Source: Cylindrospermum sp. FACHB-282 (GTDB taxonomy: Bacteria > Cyanobacteriota > Cyanobacteriia > Cyanobacteriales > Nostocaceae). Taken from it: a stretch of 64,000 nt of DNA. The stretch spans positions 1 through 64,000 of the forward strand of contig NZ_JACJRJ010000025.1 of assembly GCF_014697195.1 (NCBI RefSeq), given 5' to 3'. This document shows positions 46,349 to 55,626 of this stretch, in pieces (within the stretch, counting starts at the first letter, position 1; each line of letters opens with the position of its first letter). Position numbers and translations under genes: made by a program. The notes under the pieces were generated by a model that saw nothing but the letters and a program-made list of their open reading frames with translations, had not been told where the DNA came from and did not search any database.

Positions 46349-46481
46349 TGGTAATGGGTAATGGCTAATGGCTAATGGCTAATGGCTAATGGCTAATGGC
46401 TAATGGCTAATGGCTAATGGGTAATGGCTAATGGGTAATGGCTAATGGGTGATGGGTGATGGGTGATGGGTAATGGGTAAT
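46349..46481. repeat. Heptameric STRR array, unit TAATGGC/TAATGGG
   Basis: About 18 consecutive 7-bp units of TAATGGC, drifting to TAATGGG and TGATGGG toward the right. Such short tandem heptamers (STRR) are characteristic of heterocyst-forming cyanobacteria. It starts a few bases after the upstream gene's stop. Confidence 0.95.
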
Positions 46482-46506
46482 AGAAGTTAATTATCTTTTC
46501 CCTGAC

Positions 46507-46600
46507 CAATTACCAATTACCAATTACCAATTACCAATTACCAATTACCAATTACCAATTACCAATTACCAATTACCAATTACCAATTACCAATTACCAT
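46507..46600. repeat. Heptameric STRR array, unit CCAATTA
   Basis: About 13 near-perfect units of CCAATTA. Read on the minus strand the unit is TAATTGG, close to the TAATGGC unit of the neighbouring array, so the two arrays face each other as an imperfect inverted repeat across 25 bp. The right end runs into the aroE coding sequence and supplies its last six codons and stop. Confidence 0.95.
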
Positions 46601-47473
46601 CAGGTGATTTTCTAATGCTTGGCGCATTGTGTCTACAGGCACGATTTCTTGGTGTAACCAGATTTTTAAGGCTGCTGCGCCTTGCTGGACTAGCATTTCT
46701 AACCCATCAATGGCGATCGCCCCTTGTTTTTCTGCTTGTTGGAGAAATAGCGTTGGTTTAGGGATATAGATCAAATCATAGGCGATCGCACCTGGTGGCA
46801 GATCAGTCATTTCCCCAACACTCAACGGCGACACCTCCAGATGAGGATACATCCCCATCGGGGTTGTATTTACCAGCAAGTTAGCTTGGGGGATTAGCTT
46901 TGGTAGTTCCTCCCATTGATGCACCTGAAATTGCGCCGCTTGGGATGAATTGCCCCAACTATGGCGGAATTCTTCTAACTTCTGCACATTGCGCCCCACA
47001 ACATGAATAGACGCACAACCAAGCTGGATACAACCTGCCACAACTGCCCTGGCTGCGCCACCATTACCTAAAATTACTGCTACCTTTTGACTCCAATCTT
47101 GGTGATAAGTTGTTTGCAAAGGGGCAATAAACCCTTCTACATCGGTATTTGTCCCCACCCATTTACCATCTTGGCGAGTTACAGTATTCACTGCCCCTAT
47201 GGCTTGGGCTATGGGGGTAACCTCTGATAACAAAGACAATATCGCCTGCTTGTGGGGAATTGTCACACTAAAGCCGACGACGCCAACAGCAGCAAAACCT
47301 GCGATCGCCACTTCTAAATTTTGTGGTTCGATAGGAAAGGGAAGATAAACATAATCTAATCCCAACTCAGCAAGGGCAACATTGTGCATCACCGGCGATA
47401 GAGAATGTTCCACCGGATGCCCAATCACACCTAAAAGTTTAGTTGTGCCTGTAATCAATCTTTCTTTTATCAT
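46580..47473 (-). CDS. aroE: Shikimate dehydrogenase
   Basis: It reduces 3-dehydroshikimate with NADPH in aromatic amino acid synthesis. The 297-residue protein shows GVIGHPVEHSLSPVMHN at the start, FSVTIPHKQAIL with the catalytic lysine, GAVNTVTRQDGKWVGTNTD with the catalytic aspartate, and the NADP loop LGNGGAARAV. The last residues, MVIGNW, and the TAA stop are read from the CCAATTA heptamer array, so the native C-terminus has been replaced by repeat sequence. Short TTAGTCA heptamers (47473-47490) also abut its start. Confidence 0.95.
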   Translation of the reverse strand: MIKERLITGTTKLLGVIGHPVEHSLSPVMHNVALAELGLDYVYLPFPIEPQNLEVAIAGFAAVGVVGFSVTIPHKQAILSLLSEVTPIAQAIGAVNTVTRQDGKWVGTNTDVEGFIAPLQTTYHQDWSQKVAVILGNGGAARAVVAGCIQLGCASIHVVGRNVQKLEEFRHSWGNSSQAAQFQVHQWEELPKLIPQANLLVNTTPMGMYPHLEVSPLSVGEMTDLPPGAIAYDLIYIPKPTLFLQQAEKQGAIAIDGLEMLVQQGAAALKIWLHQEIVPVDTMRQALENHLMVIGNW

Positions 47474-47688
47474 TAGTCATTAGTCATTAGATGCGTCTAC
47501 TATATAAATCCTAGACAAGTCTAGACATTTACTTCTTACTTCAATGGGAGCATGGGAGCGGTTATCCCTCAGTCTCTTTACGCATCCTACCTGTAGGGTG
47601 CGTTCCCTAACGCACGAATCATGATTTTTATCGTTTGACTACTAGCCTACAATTATTAAAAGTTACTTTATATTTTTTTATTTAAATC

Positions 47689-48636
47689 ATGCAGGCAACT
47701 ACAGCCCCCTCTACACCCCCAATTCCTGGCAAATATTGGCAGTGGCGAGGGCACAACGTTTACTATGTACAAGCGGGAGAAAAACAACCGCAACGTCCGC
47801 CCTTGCTGTTAGTCCATGGCTTTGGTGCTTCCACAGACCACTGGCGCAAGAATATCACAGGACTGTATCCAGATTTTGAAGTATATGCCATCGACCTTTT
47901 GGGATTTGGACGTTCAGCTAAACCAAAATTGCAGTATGGCGGCGACTTGTGGCGCGACCAACTTAATGATTTTATCAGTCAAGTGATTGGTCAAAAAGCC
48001 GTATTAGCAGGTAACTCTCTTGGTGGCTACGCTTGCTTGTGTGTTGCAGCCCAATTTCCCGACAGCGTAGCCGGTTTAGCATTACTCAATAGTGCAGGCC
48101 CCTTTAGTCAAAATCAGCCAACATCTGAACCAGAAGCATTACAAGCCCAAATTCAGCCGCCTCAAAAACCTTTGCAACAACTCTTGGGTGATGCTGTAAA
48201 GTGGATTTTTCAGCAACCTTTAGCCCAATTTATATTATTTCAATACGTCCGCCAGCGGTGGGTAATTCGTCAAACTTTAGAAAAAGTTTATCTAGATAAA
48301 AGCGCAATTACAGACCAATTGATCGAAGAAATTTCTCGTCCTGCTTTTGATGCTGGCGCACTAGATGTATTTGTCTCCGTCTTTAGCAGCCCCCAAGGAG
48401 AAAAAGTTGATGTACTGCTAAAGCAATTAACTTGTTCTCTATTACTATTGTGGGGAGAAGCAGACCCTTGGATAAATGCCAGAGAACGTTCCCAAAAGTT
48501 TCGCCAATATTATCCCCAATTAACAGAATATTTTCTCACAGCGGGTCATTGTCCTCATGACGAAGCACCCGATAAAGTAAACCCACTTTTACGCGATTGG
48601 GTCTTGTCTATTACTCAGTCAAATTATAGCGGTTAA
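47689..48636 (+). CDS. Alpha/beta hydrolase
   Basis: A 315-residue alpha/beta-hydrolase. The oxyanion motif is LLLVHGFGAS, the nucleophile Ser110 is in AGNSLGGYA, the acid Asp is in LLWGEADPWI, and the His is in TAGHCPHDEAP. It resembles cyanobacterial and plastid hydrolases of the pheophytinase/BchO-like set, but the substrate is not identifiable. The repeat motif GTAGGGTGCGTTCCCTAACG (from 47591) lies upstream. Confidence 0.85.
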   Translation: MQATTAPSTPPIPGKYWQWRGHNVYYVQAGEKQPQRPPLLLVHGFGASTDHWRKNITGLYPDFEVYAIDLLGFGRSAKPKLQYGGDLWRDQLNDFISQVIGQKAVLAGNSLGGYACLCVAAQFPDSVAGLALLNSAGPFSQNQPTSEPEALQAQIQPPQKPLQQLLGDAVKWIFQQPLAQFILFQYVRQRWVIRQTLEKVYLDKSAITDQLIEEISRPAFDAGALDVFVSVFSSPQGEKVDVLLKQLTCSLLLLWGEADPWINARERSQKFRQYYPQLTEYFLTAGHCPHDEAPDKVNPLLRDWVLSITQSNYSG

Positions 48637-48793
48637 TCCCAACAAACCTTTCCCTAACCCTCTCCTAAAAAGAGAGGGGAAGGTGCAGTATTGCTTAAGA
48701 GACATGGTTAGGACTTACTTTCCTTGACAAATTTACCTTTTTTGAATTCAAAATGCAAAATTCAATCTGCGGTCAAGCAACAACTCTAGACAT

Positions 48794-50317
48794 CTATAAC
48801 AACTCCAGCATCTGCGATACACTCACCAAGGTATTAGCGCACAAAATACCAGATGCAGCTGCTGCTGGGACACCAATTCCCGGCATTGTGCTATCACCCA
48901 CGCGATACAAACCTTTTATTGGCGTCTGTGAACCGGGAAACATTCCTTTACCCGCTGCGATCGCCGGGCCATAGGTTCCCTGATAACGTCTTAGATAATG
49001 GGCATGGGTTAGGGGTGTACCAATAAGTTCCAACTCTACACGCTGGCGAATATCAGGGATAATTTGCTCTAGGGCGCGATATAAAGATTGTGCTTTTTCC
49101 CTTTTCTTCTGTTCATATTGATCATTCCGTTCCCAACCGGTGAAGGGTTCGAGGGTGTAAGCATGAACAACATGATATCCCTCTGGGGCTAAAGTGGCAT
49201 CCCACACACTGGGAATAGAAATCATGCAAGTATTACCAGCTGTGGTAATGTCCTGACTAGAATCGTGAACTACTACATGATGTCCGGTTAAATTTTTCAA
49301 CCCCTCGGCGCGGATGCCTAAGTGCAAATGCATAAAGCTCTCAACCGCTGGCGTATCTAAAGCCGCTTGACGGTAAGCCGTGGGTAAATCTTCAGGAAGT
49401 AGCAGGTGTTTGTAGGTATCCCAAATTGTGGCATTGGAAATTATCACGGGTGCTTTTAAAATTTCACTGGTTCGCAATTTGACGCCAACAGCTTTCCCAG
49501 AAGCCACTAAAATTTGCTCAACGTGGCATCCCAAACGCAACTCACCGCCCCAGCGTTGTAAACCCCGCACCAAAGCATTGACAATTGCCTTACTGCCCCC
49601 CAGAGGATACTCTACCCCAACGCGCGATGGGCTACGCCCCGCTGTTCGCGAACGCTCCCCCAACATAAAAGCTACCTCTGGGGCAATTGTCCCCTCTGCC
49701 TTTAAACCAGATAGCAGAAAGCATTCTAGGTCAATTAGTCGCCGCACCCAAGGATCTTGCACCGTGGCATCCATTACACTACCTACAGATGCTTGGATAA
49801 TTGGCAAGTTGAAGAGCATTTTTCCCAAAGATGGCAGGTAACGACCCAGTAACACCAGCAGCAACTGCCAATCAGCCCTTAATGCTAGTGTGGGAACACC
49901 TTTCATTGCCTCATACAAACCTAACAAGCGTTCTTGAAACCGCTGGACTTCTTTAGCACCTTGGGGGGTAATTTTATGCACCTCATGACGGTACTCTTCA
50001 GCATCGCTATAAACTGGAAAACTGCCTTCAGGAAAGTGGTAGTGTCCTAAGGGATTATAGGATATAACTTGGAGGGATTCACCGAGAACATCTAGAACTT
50101 GTTTTACAGGATTCAAACTCTGGGCATCGGTCAAACCACAATAAAAAGAAGGGCCAGAATCAAATTCAAAGCCCCGCCGTTTAAAGCTATGGGCAGCACC
50201 GCCAGCAATTGTGTGACTTTCACAGACAATCACCCGCTTACCATAACGAGCAAGTAACCCAGCAGCACACAACCCGCCGATACCACTACCAATAACGATG
50301 ACATCACTATCTTGCAT
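48794..50317 (-). CDS. CRTISO-like FAD-dependent oxidoreductase
   Basis: A phytoene desaturase/carotenoid isomerase (CrtISO/CrtH) relative. I start it at the ATG at 50317, which has AGGAG 5 nt upstream and gives the FAD-binding MQDSDVIVIGSGIGGLCAAG; an in-frame TTG at 50341 lies in repeat sequence. The C-terminal FAD loop GLYRVGDSTMPGIGVPAAAASG is complete. It differs enough from bona fide CrtH that the substrate is uncertain. Residues ERSRTAGRSPSR come from a palindromic repeat inserted in frame (about 49630-49665). Confidence 0.82.
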   Translation of the reverse strand: MQDSDVIVIGSGIGGLCAAGLLARYGKRVIVCESHTIAGGAAHSFKRRGFEFDSGPSFYCGLTDAQSLNPVKQVLDVLGESLQVISYNPLGHYHFPEGSFPVYSDAEEYRHEVHKITPQGAKEVQRFQERLLGLYEAMKGVPTLALRADWQLLLVLLGRYLPSLGKMLFNLPIIQASVGSVMDATVQDPWVRRLIDLECFLLSGLKAEGTIAPEVAFMLGERSRTAGRSPSRVGVEYPLGGSKAIVNALVRGLQRWGGELRLGCHVEQILVASGKAVGVKLRTSEILKAPVIISNATIWDTYKHLLLPEDLPTAYRQAALDTPAVESFMHLHLGIRAEGLKNLTGHHVVVHDSSQDITTAGNTCMISIPSVWDATLAPEGYHVVHAYTLEPFTGWERNDQYEQKKREKAQSLYRALEQIIPDIRQRVELELIGTPLTHAHYLRRYQGTYGPAIAAGKGMFPGSQTPIKGLYRVGDSTMPGIGVPAAAASGILCANTLVSVSQMLELL

Positions 50318-50334
50318 TTCGCTCCTATGTTCTT

Positions 50335-50440
50335 TGACCAATGACTAATGAATGATTGAACCAATGACCAATGACCAATGACTAATGACCAATGACCAAT
50401 GACCAATGACCAATGACCAATGACTAATGACTAATGAATG
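50335..50440. repeat. Heptameric STRR array, unit CAATGAC, in a divergent promoter region
   Basis: About 13 units of CAATGAC/TAATGAC. A 12-bp block containing the ABC gene's start (GAATGATTGAACC) occurs twice, at 50350 and at 50436. The array fills almost the entire gap between two divergent genes and reaches the ATG of the ABC gene at 50438. Confidence 0.9.
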
Positions 50441-51220
50441 ATTGAACCATTGATTGAACTCAAAAACATCTCTAAATCCTTTGGTGACAATAAGGTTTTA
50501 GATAATGTGGATTTGACAATTTATCAGGGAGAAGCACTAGGCATTATTGGCCCTTCAGGGACTGGTAAATCGACGGTTTTAAGAATAATAGCCGGGTTAT
50601 TGCAACCGGATGAAGGAGAAATTTATGTGCAGGGGGTACGACGAGAAGGATTGATTGAGGATGGCACTGATCCGATTGGGATTGGCATGGTGTTTCAACA
50701 GGCGGCGTTATTTGATTCGTTGACGGTAGAGGAAAATGTGGGGTTTTTGCTGTATCAAAATTCTAAATTAAAGCGATCGCGCATTCGAGAACTGGTAAAT
50801 GAAAAATTAGACATGGTAGGCTTACCGGGAATCGGCAACCTTTACCCCGCTGAACTCTCTGGGGGGATGCGAAAAAGGGTAAGTTTTGCCCGTGCGATTA
50901 TGTCTAACCCTGATAAACCCGCTGATAGCCCATCAGTATTACTATACGATGAACCAACAGCCGGGCTTGATCCCATTGCCTCAACGGTGATAGAAGATTT
51001 AATCCGTCATTTGCAACTTACACAGGGTGTCTGTAGTACTTATGTAATTATTACTCACCAAGACAGCACCATTCGGCGGACAGCCGACAGACTAATTTTT
51101 CTGTATCAAGGTAAAGTGCAATGGCAAGGTACAGTTAATCAAATAGATAGCACAGACCACCCTTTGATCAGACAATTTATAAGTGGGAGTGTGCATGGGC
51201 CGATTCAGGTTGTCGGTTAA
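50438..51220 (+). CDS. ABC transporter ATPase, MlaF/TGD3 type
   Basis: Cytoplasmic ATPase of an MCE-type lipid transporter. In 260 residues: Walker A GPSGTGKST (about 39-47), Q-loop VFQQAALFDSLTV, signature LSGGMRKRVSFARA, Walker B LLYDEPTAGLDP and H-loop ITHQ. The MCE gene follows 95 bp downstream, fitting the Mla/TGD organisation; no MlaE-type permease gene is in the window. The start ATG is formed at the edge of the heptamer array. Confidence 0.92.
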   Translation: MIEPLIELKNISKSFGDNKVLDNVDLTIYQGEALGIIGPSGTGKSTVLRIIAGLLQPDEGEIYVQGVRREGLIEDGTDPIGIGMVFQQAALFDSLTVEENVGFLLYQNSKLKRSRIRELVNEKLDMVGLPGIGNLYPAELSGGMRKRVSFARAIMSNPDKPADSPSVLLYDEPTAGLDPIASTVIEDLIRHLQLTQGVCSTYVIITHQDSTIRRTADRLIFLYQGKVQWQGTVNQIDSTDHPLIRQFISGSVHGPIQVVG

Positions 51221-51315
51221 GTCAGTGCTGAGTTTTAAATCCTGAGTAGATTTTTCCCACTCAGCACGGATGCGCTAAGAGCACTCAGGAATAATAGTCG
51301 GGTAGAGGAAAAAAA

Positions 51316-52848
51316 ATGCGAGGTTTAATGTCAAGCCGCTTCGCGTCTGCGCGAACATTGAGAGAAGGTTCTGTAGGTCTATTGATTCTGTTGGGACTAG
51401 GAGTATTTGGAATAATTATTCTGTGGTTGAATAGATTTACCGGGGGTAGCAGTTCCTATAAAGCTATTGTAGAGTTTGCCAACGCTGGCGGGATGCAAAA
51501 GGGCGCACCAGTTCGCTTTCGTGGCGTCAAAGTAGGCAGTATTCTCAAAGTTCAACCAAAACCAAATGCCATTGAAGTGGAAATTCAAATTGCTCCGGCT
51601 GACTTGATTATTCCTACTGATTCGGTAATTGAAGCTAATCAAACCGGATTAATTAGCGAAAGCATTATTGATATCATCCCCAAGGTGTCTCTACCTACTG
51701 GGGCTGCTGTTGCTAAACCCCTAGACAAAAATTGTAATGCCAGCCTGATCATTTGCAATGGCTCACGCTTAAAAGGACAAATTGGTATCAGTACCGATGA
51801 TTTAATTCGCCAATCAACTAGTTTCGCCGCTGTATACTCTAACGAAAAATTCGCTCAAAACGTCAATAGACTGATAGAAACCTCTGCTGATGCAGCGTCT
51901 AGTGTCGCTGGACTCAGTCGGGATCTCCAGAGTTTGAGCAAAAGCTTTAGAGGGCAATTAGGCATATTTTCGGGCACTGCTGTGACATTACAACGGGCAA
52001 CAAATCAACTCACAACAACCACGACGAGAACAGCAAATGTATTCGGCACCACGGCAAATGATTTCAGTACGACTGCAAAACAATTGAGTTTAACCGCAAG
52101 TCAAGCGAGTCGGTTACTGAACAATTTGGATAACTTGGTGACAACAAATCGTTCTTCGTTAGTTGGTGCGTTGAACAATATCACCCAAACTAGCAACCAA
52201 CTACGTCAGACAGTTACTAGCCTTTCACCTGCGGTTAATCGCTTAACCCAAGGCGAATTACTAAAAAACTTAGAAACTCTCTCGGCTAATGCGGCTCAAG
52301 CCTCAGCTAATTTACGGGATGCTAGTAAAGCCTTAAACGATCCAAAAAATACTGTGCTATTGCAACAAACCCTAGATTCAGCAAGAGTAACTTTTGAAAA
52401 CACCCAAAAAATCACTTCTGATTTGGATGAATTGACAGGTGATCCAGCTTTCCGCAAAAATCTTCTGCAATTGGTGAATGGTCTAAGCAAATTGGTGTCT
52501 TCCACACAACAGATGCAGCAGGAAGCACAGGTGGCTATTACCTTAGACTCACTCAAAGCTTCTGTGAACCAGCCAGATTTGGTGATTCCTCCTTCTAACC
52601 CGAAAGTATCTGTGAAACAGCCAGATTTGGTGATTCCTTCTCCTAACTCCAAAGTATCTGTGAACCAGCCAGATTTGGTGATTCCTCCTCCTAACCCCAT
52701 TCAGCAGGGGCTGATTATTAAGCCCGCACCGCCATCGATTGAGAGGGTAGATCATCAATCTCAAACAACTGCTACTCCGGTTACTCCCAATTCAACTCAA
52801 GAACAGCTAGTGCAGCAACTACGAGATTATGGGAAGCAAGGGAAGTGA
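51316..52848 (+). CDS. MCE-domain protein, MlaD/TGD2 type
   Basis: A 510-residue substrate-binding subunit of an MCE lipid transporter. One N-terminal membrane helix (GLLILLGLGVFGIIILWL, about 20-37) precedes the MCE domain (about 45-120) with FANAGGMQKGAPVRFRGVKV. A long helical Ser/Thr/Asn-rich tail follows (about 165-400), then three 16-residue repeats (SVNQPDLVIPPSNPKV type, about 415-460; 48 bp each). AGAGGA lies 9 nt before the ATG. In chloroplasts TGD proteins import lipids from the envelope; here outer-membrane to inner-membrane lipid traffic is likely. Confidence 0.9.
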   Translation: MRGLMSSRFASARTLREGSVGLLILLGLGVFGIIILWLNRFTGGSSSYKAIVEFANAGGMQKGAPVRFRGVKVGSILKVQPKPNAIEVEIQIAPADLIIPTDSVIEANQTGLISESIIDIIPKVSLPTGAAVAKPLDKNCNASLIICNGSRLKGQIGISTDDLIRQSTSFAAVYSNEKFAQNVNRLIETSADAASSVAGLSRDLQSLSKSFRGQLGIFSGTAVTLQRATNQLTTTTTRTANVFGTTANDFSTTAKQLSLTASQASRLLNNLDNLVTTNRSSLVGALNNITQTSNQLRQTVTSLSPAVNRLTQGELLKNLETLSANAAQASANLRDASKALNDPKNTVLLQQTLDSARVTFENTQKITSDLDELTGDPAFRKNLLQLVNGLSKLVSSTQQMQQEAQVAITLDSLKASVNQPDLVIPPSNPKVSVKQPDLVIPSPNSKVSVNQPDLVIPPPNPIQQGLIIKPAPPSIERVDHQSQTTATPVTPNSTQEQLVQQLRDYGKQGK

Positions 52849-52877
52849 AAGCTGGATACTGCCAAATTTATACAGGT

Positions 52878-53840
52878 TTACGCCCAACCCCACATCAGCG
52901 GGTTATCGTCGAGATGGTCTGTAACAATGCGTCCAATAGCATCAATTTGGGCAACTTCGGCGGCTGATAGTTTAACTTCAGCACTTTGAGCGTTGGCTGT
53001 TGCTTGTTCGGGATAACGTGCCCCAGCGATGGCATTTGTTAGAGGTTGGGCAATTAACCAGGCGATCGCCAACTGAGCCAGGGTACAATTATGGCGATCG
53101 GCTATGGGGCGCAGTTTTTCTAAAGCTTGTTGGGCACGTTCAAAGTTTTCACCTTGAAATAGCTTATTTTTAGCCCGGTTATCTTCGGGGTCAAATTTAT
53201 GTCCAGGAGCAAATTTCCCGGTTAACAATCCCTGGGCTAAAGGCGAATAAGCGAGGATAGAAATATTGTTTTCGATACAATAAGGCATTGCATCCTTTTC
53301 TACCTTTCGCCAAAATAAAGAATAAGGTGGCTGTAAACTATCAATTCGCCCATACCTTGCGGCTTCTGCCAGTTGGACGCCAGAAAAGTTAGAAACACCA
53401 ATCGCCCGAATTTTTCCTTGCTCTTTGAGGTGATTTAGAGCGCTCATACTTTCCTCAATTGGTACTATTTCACTATGGAAATTACCAGAGGGCCAATGAA
53501 TTTGGTAAAGGTCGATGTAATCGGTTTTGAGGTTTTTTAAGGAACGCTCACAAGCCTCAATTACCTGATCATACTTGAGATGGTTGGCAAAAACCTTCGT
53601 GGCATACTCCACGCGATCGCGCACATCAGCTAAGGCTTCAGCTACAATCTGCTCAGAGTGCCCCTCACCATAAACTTCAGCCGTATCAATTGTAGTGATT
53701 CCCGCCTCATAAGCCGCGCGGATGGTTTTAATCGAGTCAGCATCCTCAATTCCCACCCACATCCTTTTCCCCGCTTGCCAAGTCCCCATCAGAATGGGTG
53801 TAATTTGCACAGTCGATGTACCTAGTGTTCGCTTAAACAT
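52878..53840 (-). CDS. Aldo/keto reductase
   Basis: A 320-residue NADPH-dependent oxidoreductase with the complete catalytic tetrad: Asp52 and Tyr57 in IDTAEVYGEGHSE, Lys82 in YATKVF, and His115 in LYQIHWP. Further family motifs are AIGVSNFSG and NISILAYSPLAQGLLTGKF. Physiological substrate unknown. Convergent with the MCE gene. Confidence 0.93.
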   Translation of the reverse strand: MFKRTLGTSTVQITPILMGTWQAGKRMWVGIEDADSIKTIRAAYEAGITTIDTAEVYGEGHSEQIVAEALADVRDRVEYATKVFANHLKYDQVIEACERSLKNLKTDYIDLYQIHWPSGNFHSEIVPIEESMSALNHLKEQGKIRAIGVSNFSGVQLAEAARYGRIDSLQPPYSLFWRKVEKDAMPYCIENNISILAYSPLAQGLLTGKFAPGHKFDPEDNRAKNKLFQGENFERAQQALEKLRPIADRHNCTLAQLAIAWLIAQPLTNAIAGARYPEQATANAQSAEVKLSAAEVAQIDAIGRIVTDHLDDNPLMWGWA

Positions 53841-54315
53841 AGCTACTCCCTGATTGATTTCTCTGGATAGTTTCTCAGTTTAACCGTCCTAGCCTGAAAT
53901 TAAATCAGAGTAAGAGCAGATACTGATGGTGAGTAAGAAGGGTAGTCTTCCACTAGACAAAGTATCGTACTGCGATCGCCACATAAACGAGGATTATACT
54001 GCCAGTCCTCATTTTTCTCTGAGTGTCCAGGATCAAGTTGCTAATTGGGCACGTCAAATTTCCACTACTGTTTTTCTCCACCGGAACATAATGGATTTTT
54101 CCAAGTTCCCCATGTGCAGATTTTGCGTAAGCATTCAGGAATATAGTTATTTCGAGGACGCAGAATAAAACTTGACATGGTATAGTTACGCTTGTAAGCG
54201 CGATAAAACTTCGCTGCAACAGATAGCCAAAAGCAGCGATAGAAGAGTTAACCAAGTAGGGTTATGGCAGCTTTCCTGTTTCCGTTAGTTTTAGTTGTGA
54301 TGTGAGGTGTAGCCG
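53841..54315. other. Intergenic region without a convincing gene
   Basis: Open frames of 80 residues (plus strand) and 100 residues (minus strand) overlap each other between 53926 and 54255; neither has homology I recognise, a ribosome site or a plausible composition. GTGAGGTGT before the ATG at 54316 is the likely ribosome site of the next gene. Confidence 0.5.
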
Positions 54316-54774
54316 ATGAATCTGGATCTTCAACTCGGACAAGATGAGACTGTTAACAGCGAATATGAATTTAGTTACTCGCTGATACTCTTCTTCCTAA
54401 AGTCGCATTTTTGGGTAACAAACAAGAGACTAATAGTCAATTCACCAAATGTTTTATTTGTCATACCTACAGGGAGTGACACGGTTACCTATCCTCTGAG
54501 GTCAATAGGGGGCGTCAAAACCAAAACTGAGTTTAAGTTTTTGTCACTCTTGGGGGGTGTGGTGCTTCTCCTAATTGGTATTTCTAGCTTAAGGTCTGGT
54601 ATTGGATTGTTGCTTCTTCCACTTGGAGTTGCCACCATAGTCGGTGCTTTTCGCACAGTTATTGCCATTGTGTCTGCCGGCACTGGAGCAGTGACTTACT
54701 CTCATCTACCGTGGGAAGCTGAGGACGCAAAGAAAATGATCAATCAGCTAAACCAGGAAATTGCAAATATTTAG
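54316..54774 (+). CDS. Small membrane protein, PH-like
   Basis: A 152-residue protein. The first 70 residues (KSHFWVTNKRLIVNSPNVLF, then YPLRSIGGVKTKTEFKF) look like a bacterial PH-type domain, with TNKRLIV as the typical strand. Two adjacent membrane helices follow (LSLLGGVVLLLIGISSL and IGLLLLPLGVATIVGAF). No close family recognised. Confidence 0.7.
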   Translation: MNLDLQLGQDETVNSEYEFSYSLILFFLKSHFWVTNKRLIVNSPNVLFVIPTGSDTVTYPLRSIGGVKTKTEFKFLSLLGGVVLLLIGISSLRSGIGLLLLPLGVATIVGAFRTVIAIVSAGTGAVTYSHLPWEAEDAKKMINQLNQEIANI

Positions 54775-54906
54775 TTCCGACCATAGGTTAACAAGCCCGT
54801 TGCCGCTGCTAAATTCCTCTGTTGTGAATGCAAAATTTACTTGCATTCGCAAAGACCTTGATATGGGAATGTTCAATAACTAAATTACTTAGACTCGTGC
54901 CCGCAG

Positions 54907-55491
54907 CTATCGCACTACAGTAACTGGTGTTCCGGGACTCACTTGATGAAATAATTCCTTAATGTCTTTGTTGTACATCCGAATACAACCATGTGAAACT
55001 GCTTTTCCTACTGACTCAGGATTAGGAGTACCATGAAAACCAACCCAATTGTGACCATTTGTCCAAAATCCAATCCAGTAGTTACCAAGAGGATTTTGCG
55101 GTTTTCCTCCTAGGATAGCTTTCCCAGTAATAGGATGTATCCAAGTAGGATTTTTCAACATTTCAATTACTTGAAAATTACCAGTTGGAGTTTCCCAGCC
55201 TCGGCGACCTACTGCAATTGGATAACTTTTAATTCGGGTTTTGCCTCGATAGAGATTTAAGCGGCGGCGTCTCAGACTGATTTTAATTTCAGTAGGTTGA
55301 GTAATTAAATCCTCGGTATAATTAGTCGGTTTAATTCCTGAATTGTTAGATAAAGTATCCTCAACACCTCTAAAATTATCAGCTAATGATATTTCCCCAT
55401 TAAAAAAATATAGCCAAAAGACACCCATGAAAATGAATAATTGAAGTGGACGCTTGAACATATTAATAAAATTGAAATTATTCGTAATCAT
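54907..55491 (-). CDS. L,D-transpeptidase (YkuD family)
   Basis: A 194-residue cell-envelope enzyme that cross-links peptidoglycan or attaches proteins to it. The N-terminal signal helix is FKRPLQLFIFMGVFWLYFF. The YkuD domain runs from about 67 to the end with TPTGNFQVIEM, HGTPNPESVGKAVSHGCIRM and the catalytic Cys in SHGCIRM. The start could be the ATG at 55461 (MFKRPLQ) instead of 55491. Confidence 0.9.
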   Translation of the reverse strand: MITNNFNFINMFKRPLQLFIFMGVFWLYFFNGEISLADNFRGVEDTLSNNSGIKPTNYTEDLITQPTEIKISLRRRRLNLYRGKTRIKSYPIAVGRRGWETPTGNFQVIEMLKNPTWIHPITGKAILGGKPQNPLGNYWIGFWTNGHNWVGFHGTPNPESVGKAVSHGCIRMYNKDIKELFHQVSPGTPVTVVR

Positions 55492-55497
55492 TTTGTT

Positions 55498-55590
55498 GAT
55501 ATAGCAATCCTATTCGAGTTATAAGCGGTAGCCTAAGGCAAGCCCTTCGGTCTAGGTTTATTTTCACAATTCAGATAGAATTGCTATATC
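55498..55590. mobile_element. 93-bp MITE (GATATAGCAATCCTAT ends)
   Basis: The left end is GATATAGCAATCCTATTCGA and the right end, inward, GATATAGCAATTCTATCTGA. A small member of the same family as 10107, 23342 and 44029. Confidence 0.75.
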
Positions 55591-55626
55591 TTTAGTTTAT
55601 TATTTGCATAAATCACCCCTGATAAC

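Noticed and set aside
53926-54255. Overlapping 80- and 100-residue open frames on opposite strands
   Set aside because: No recognisable motif, no ribosome site; they exclude each other and look like chance frames.
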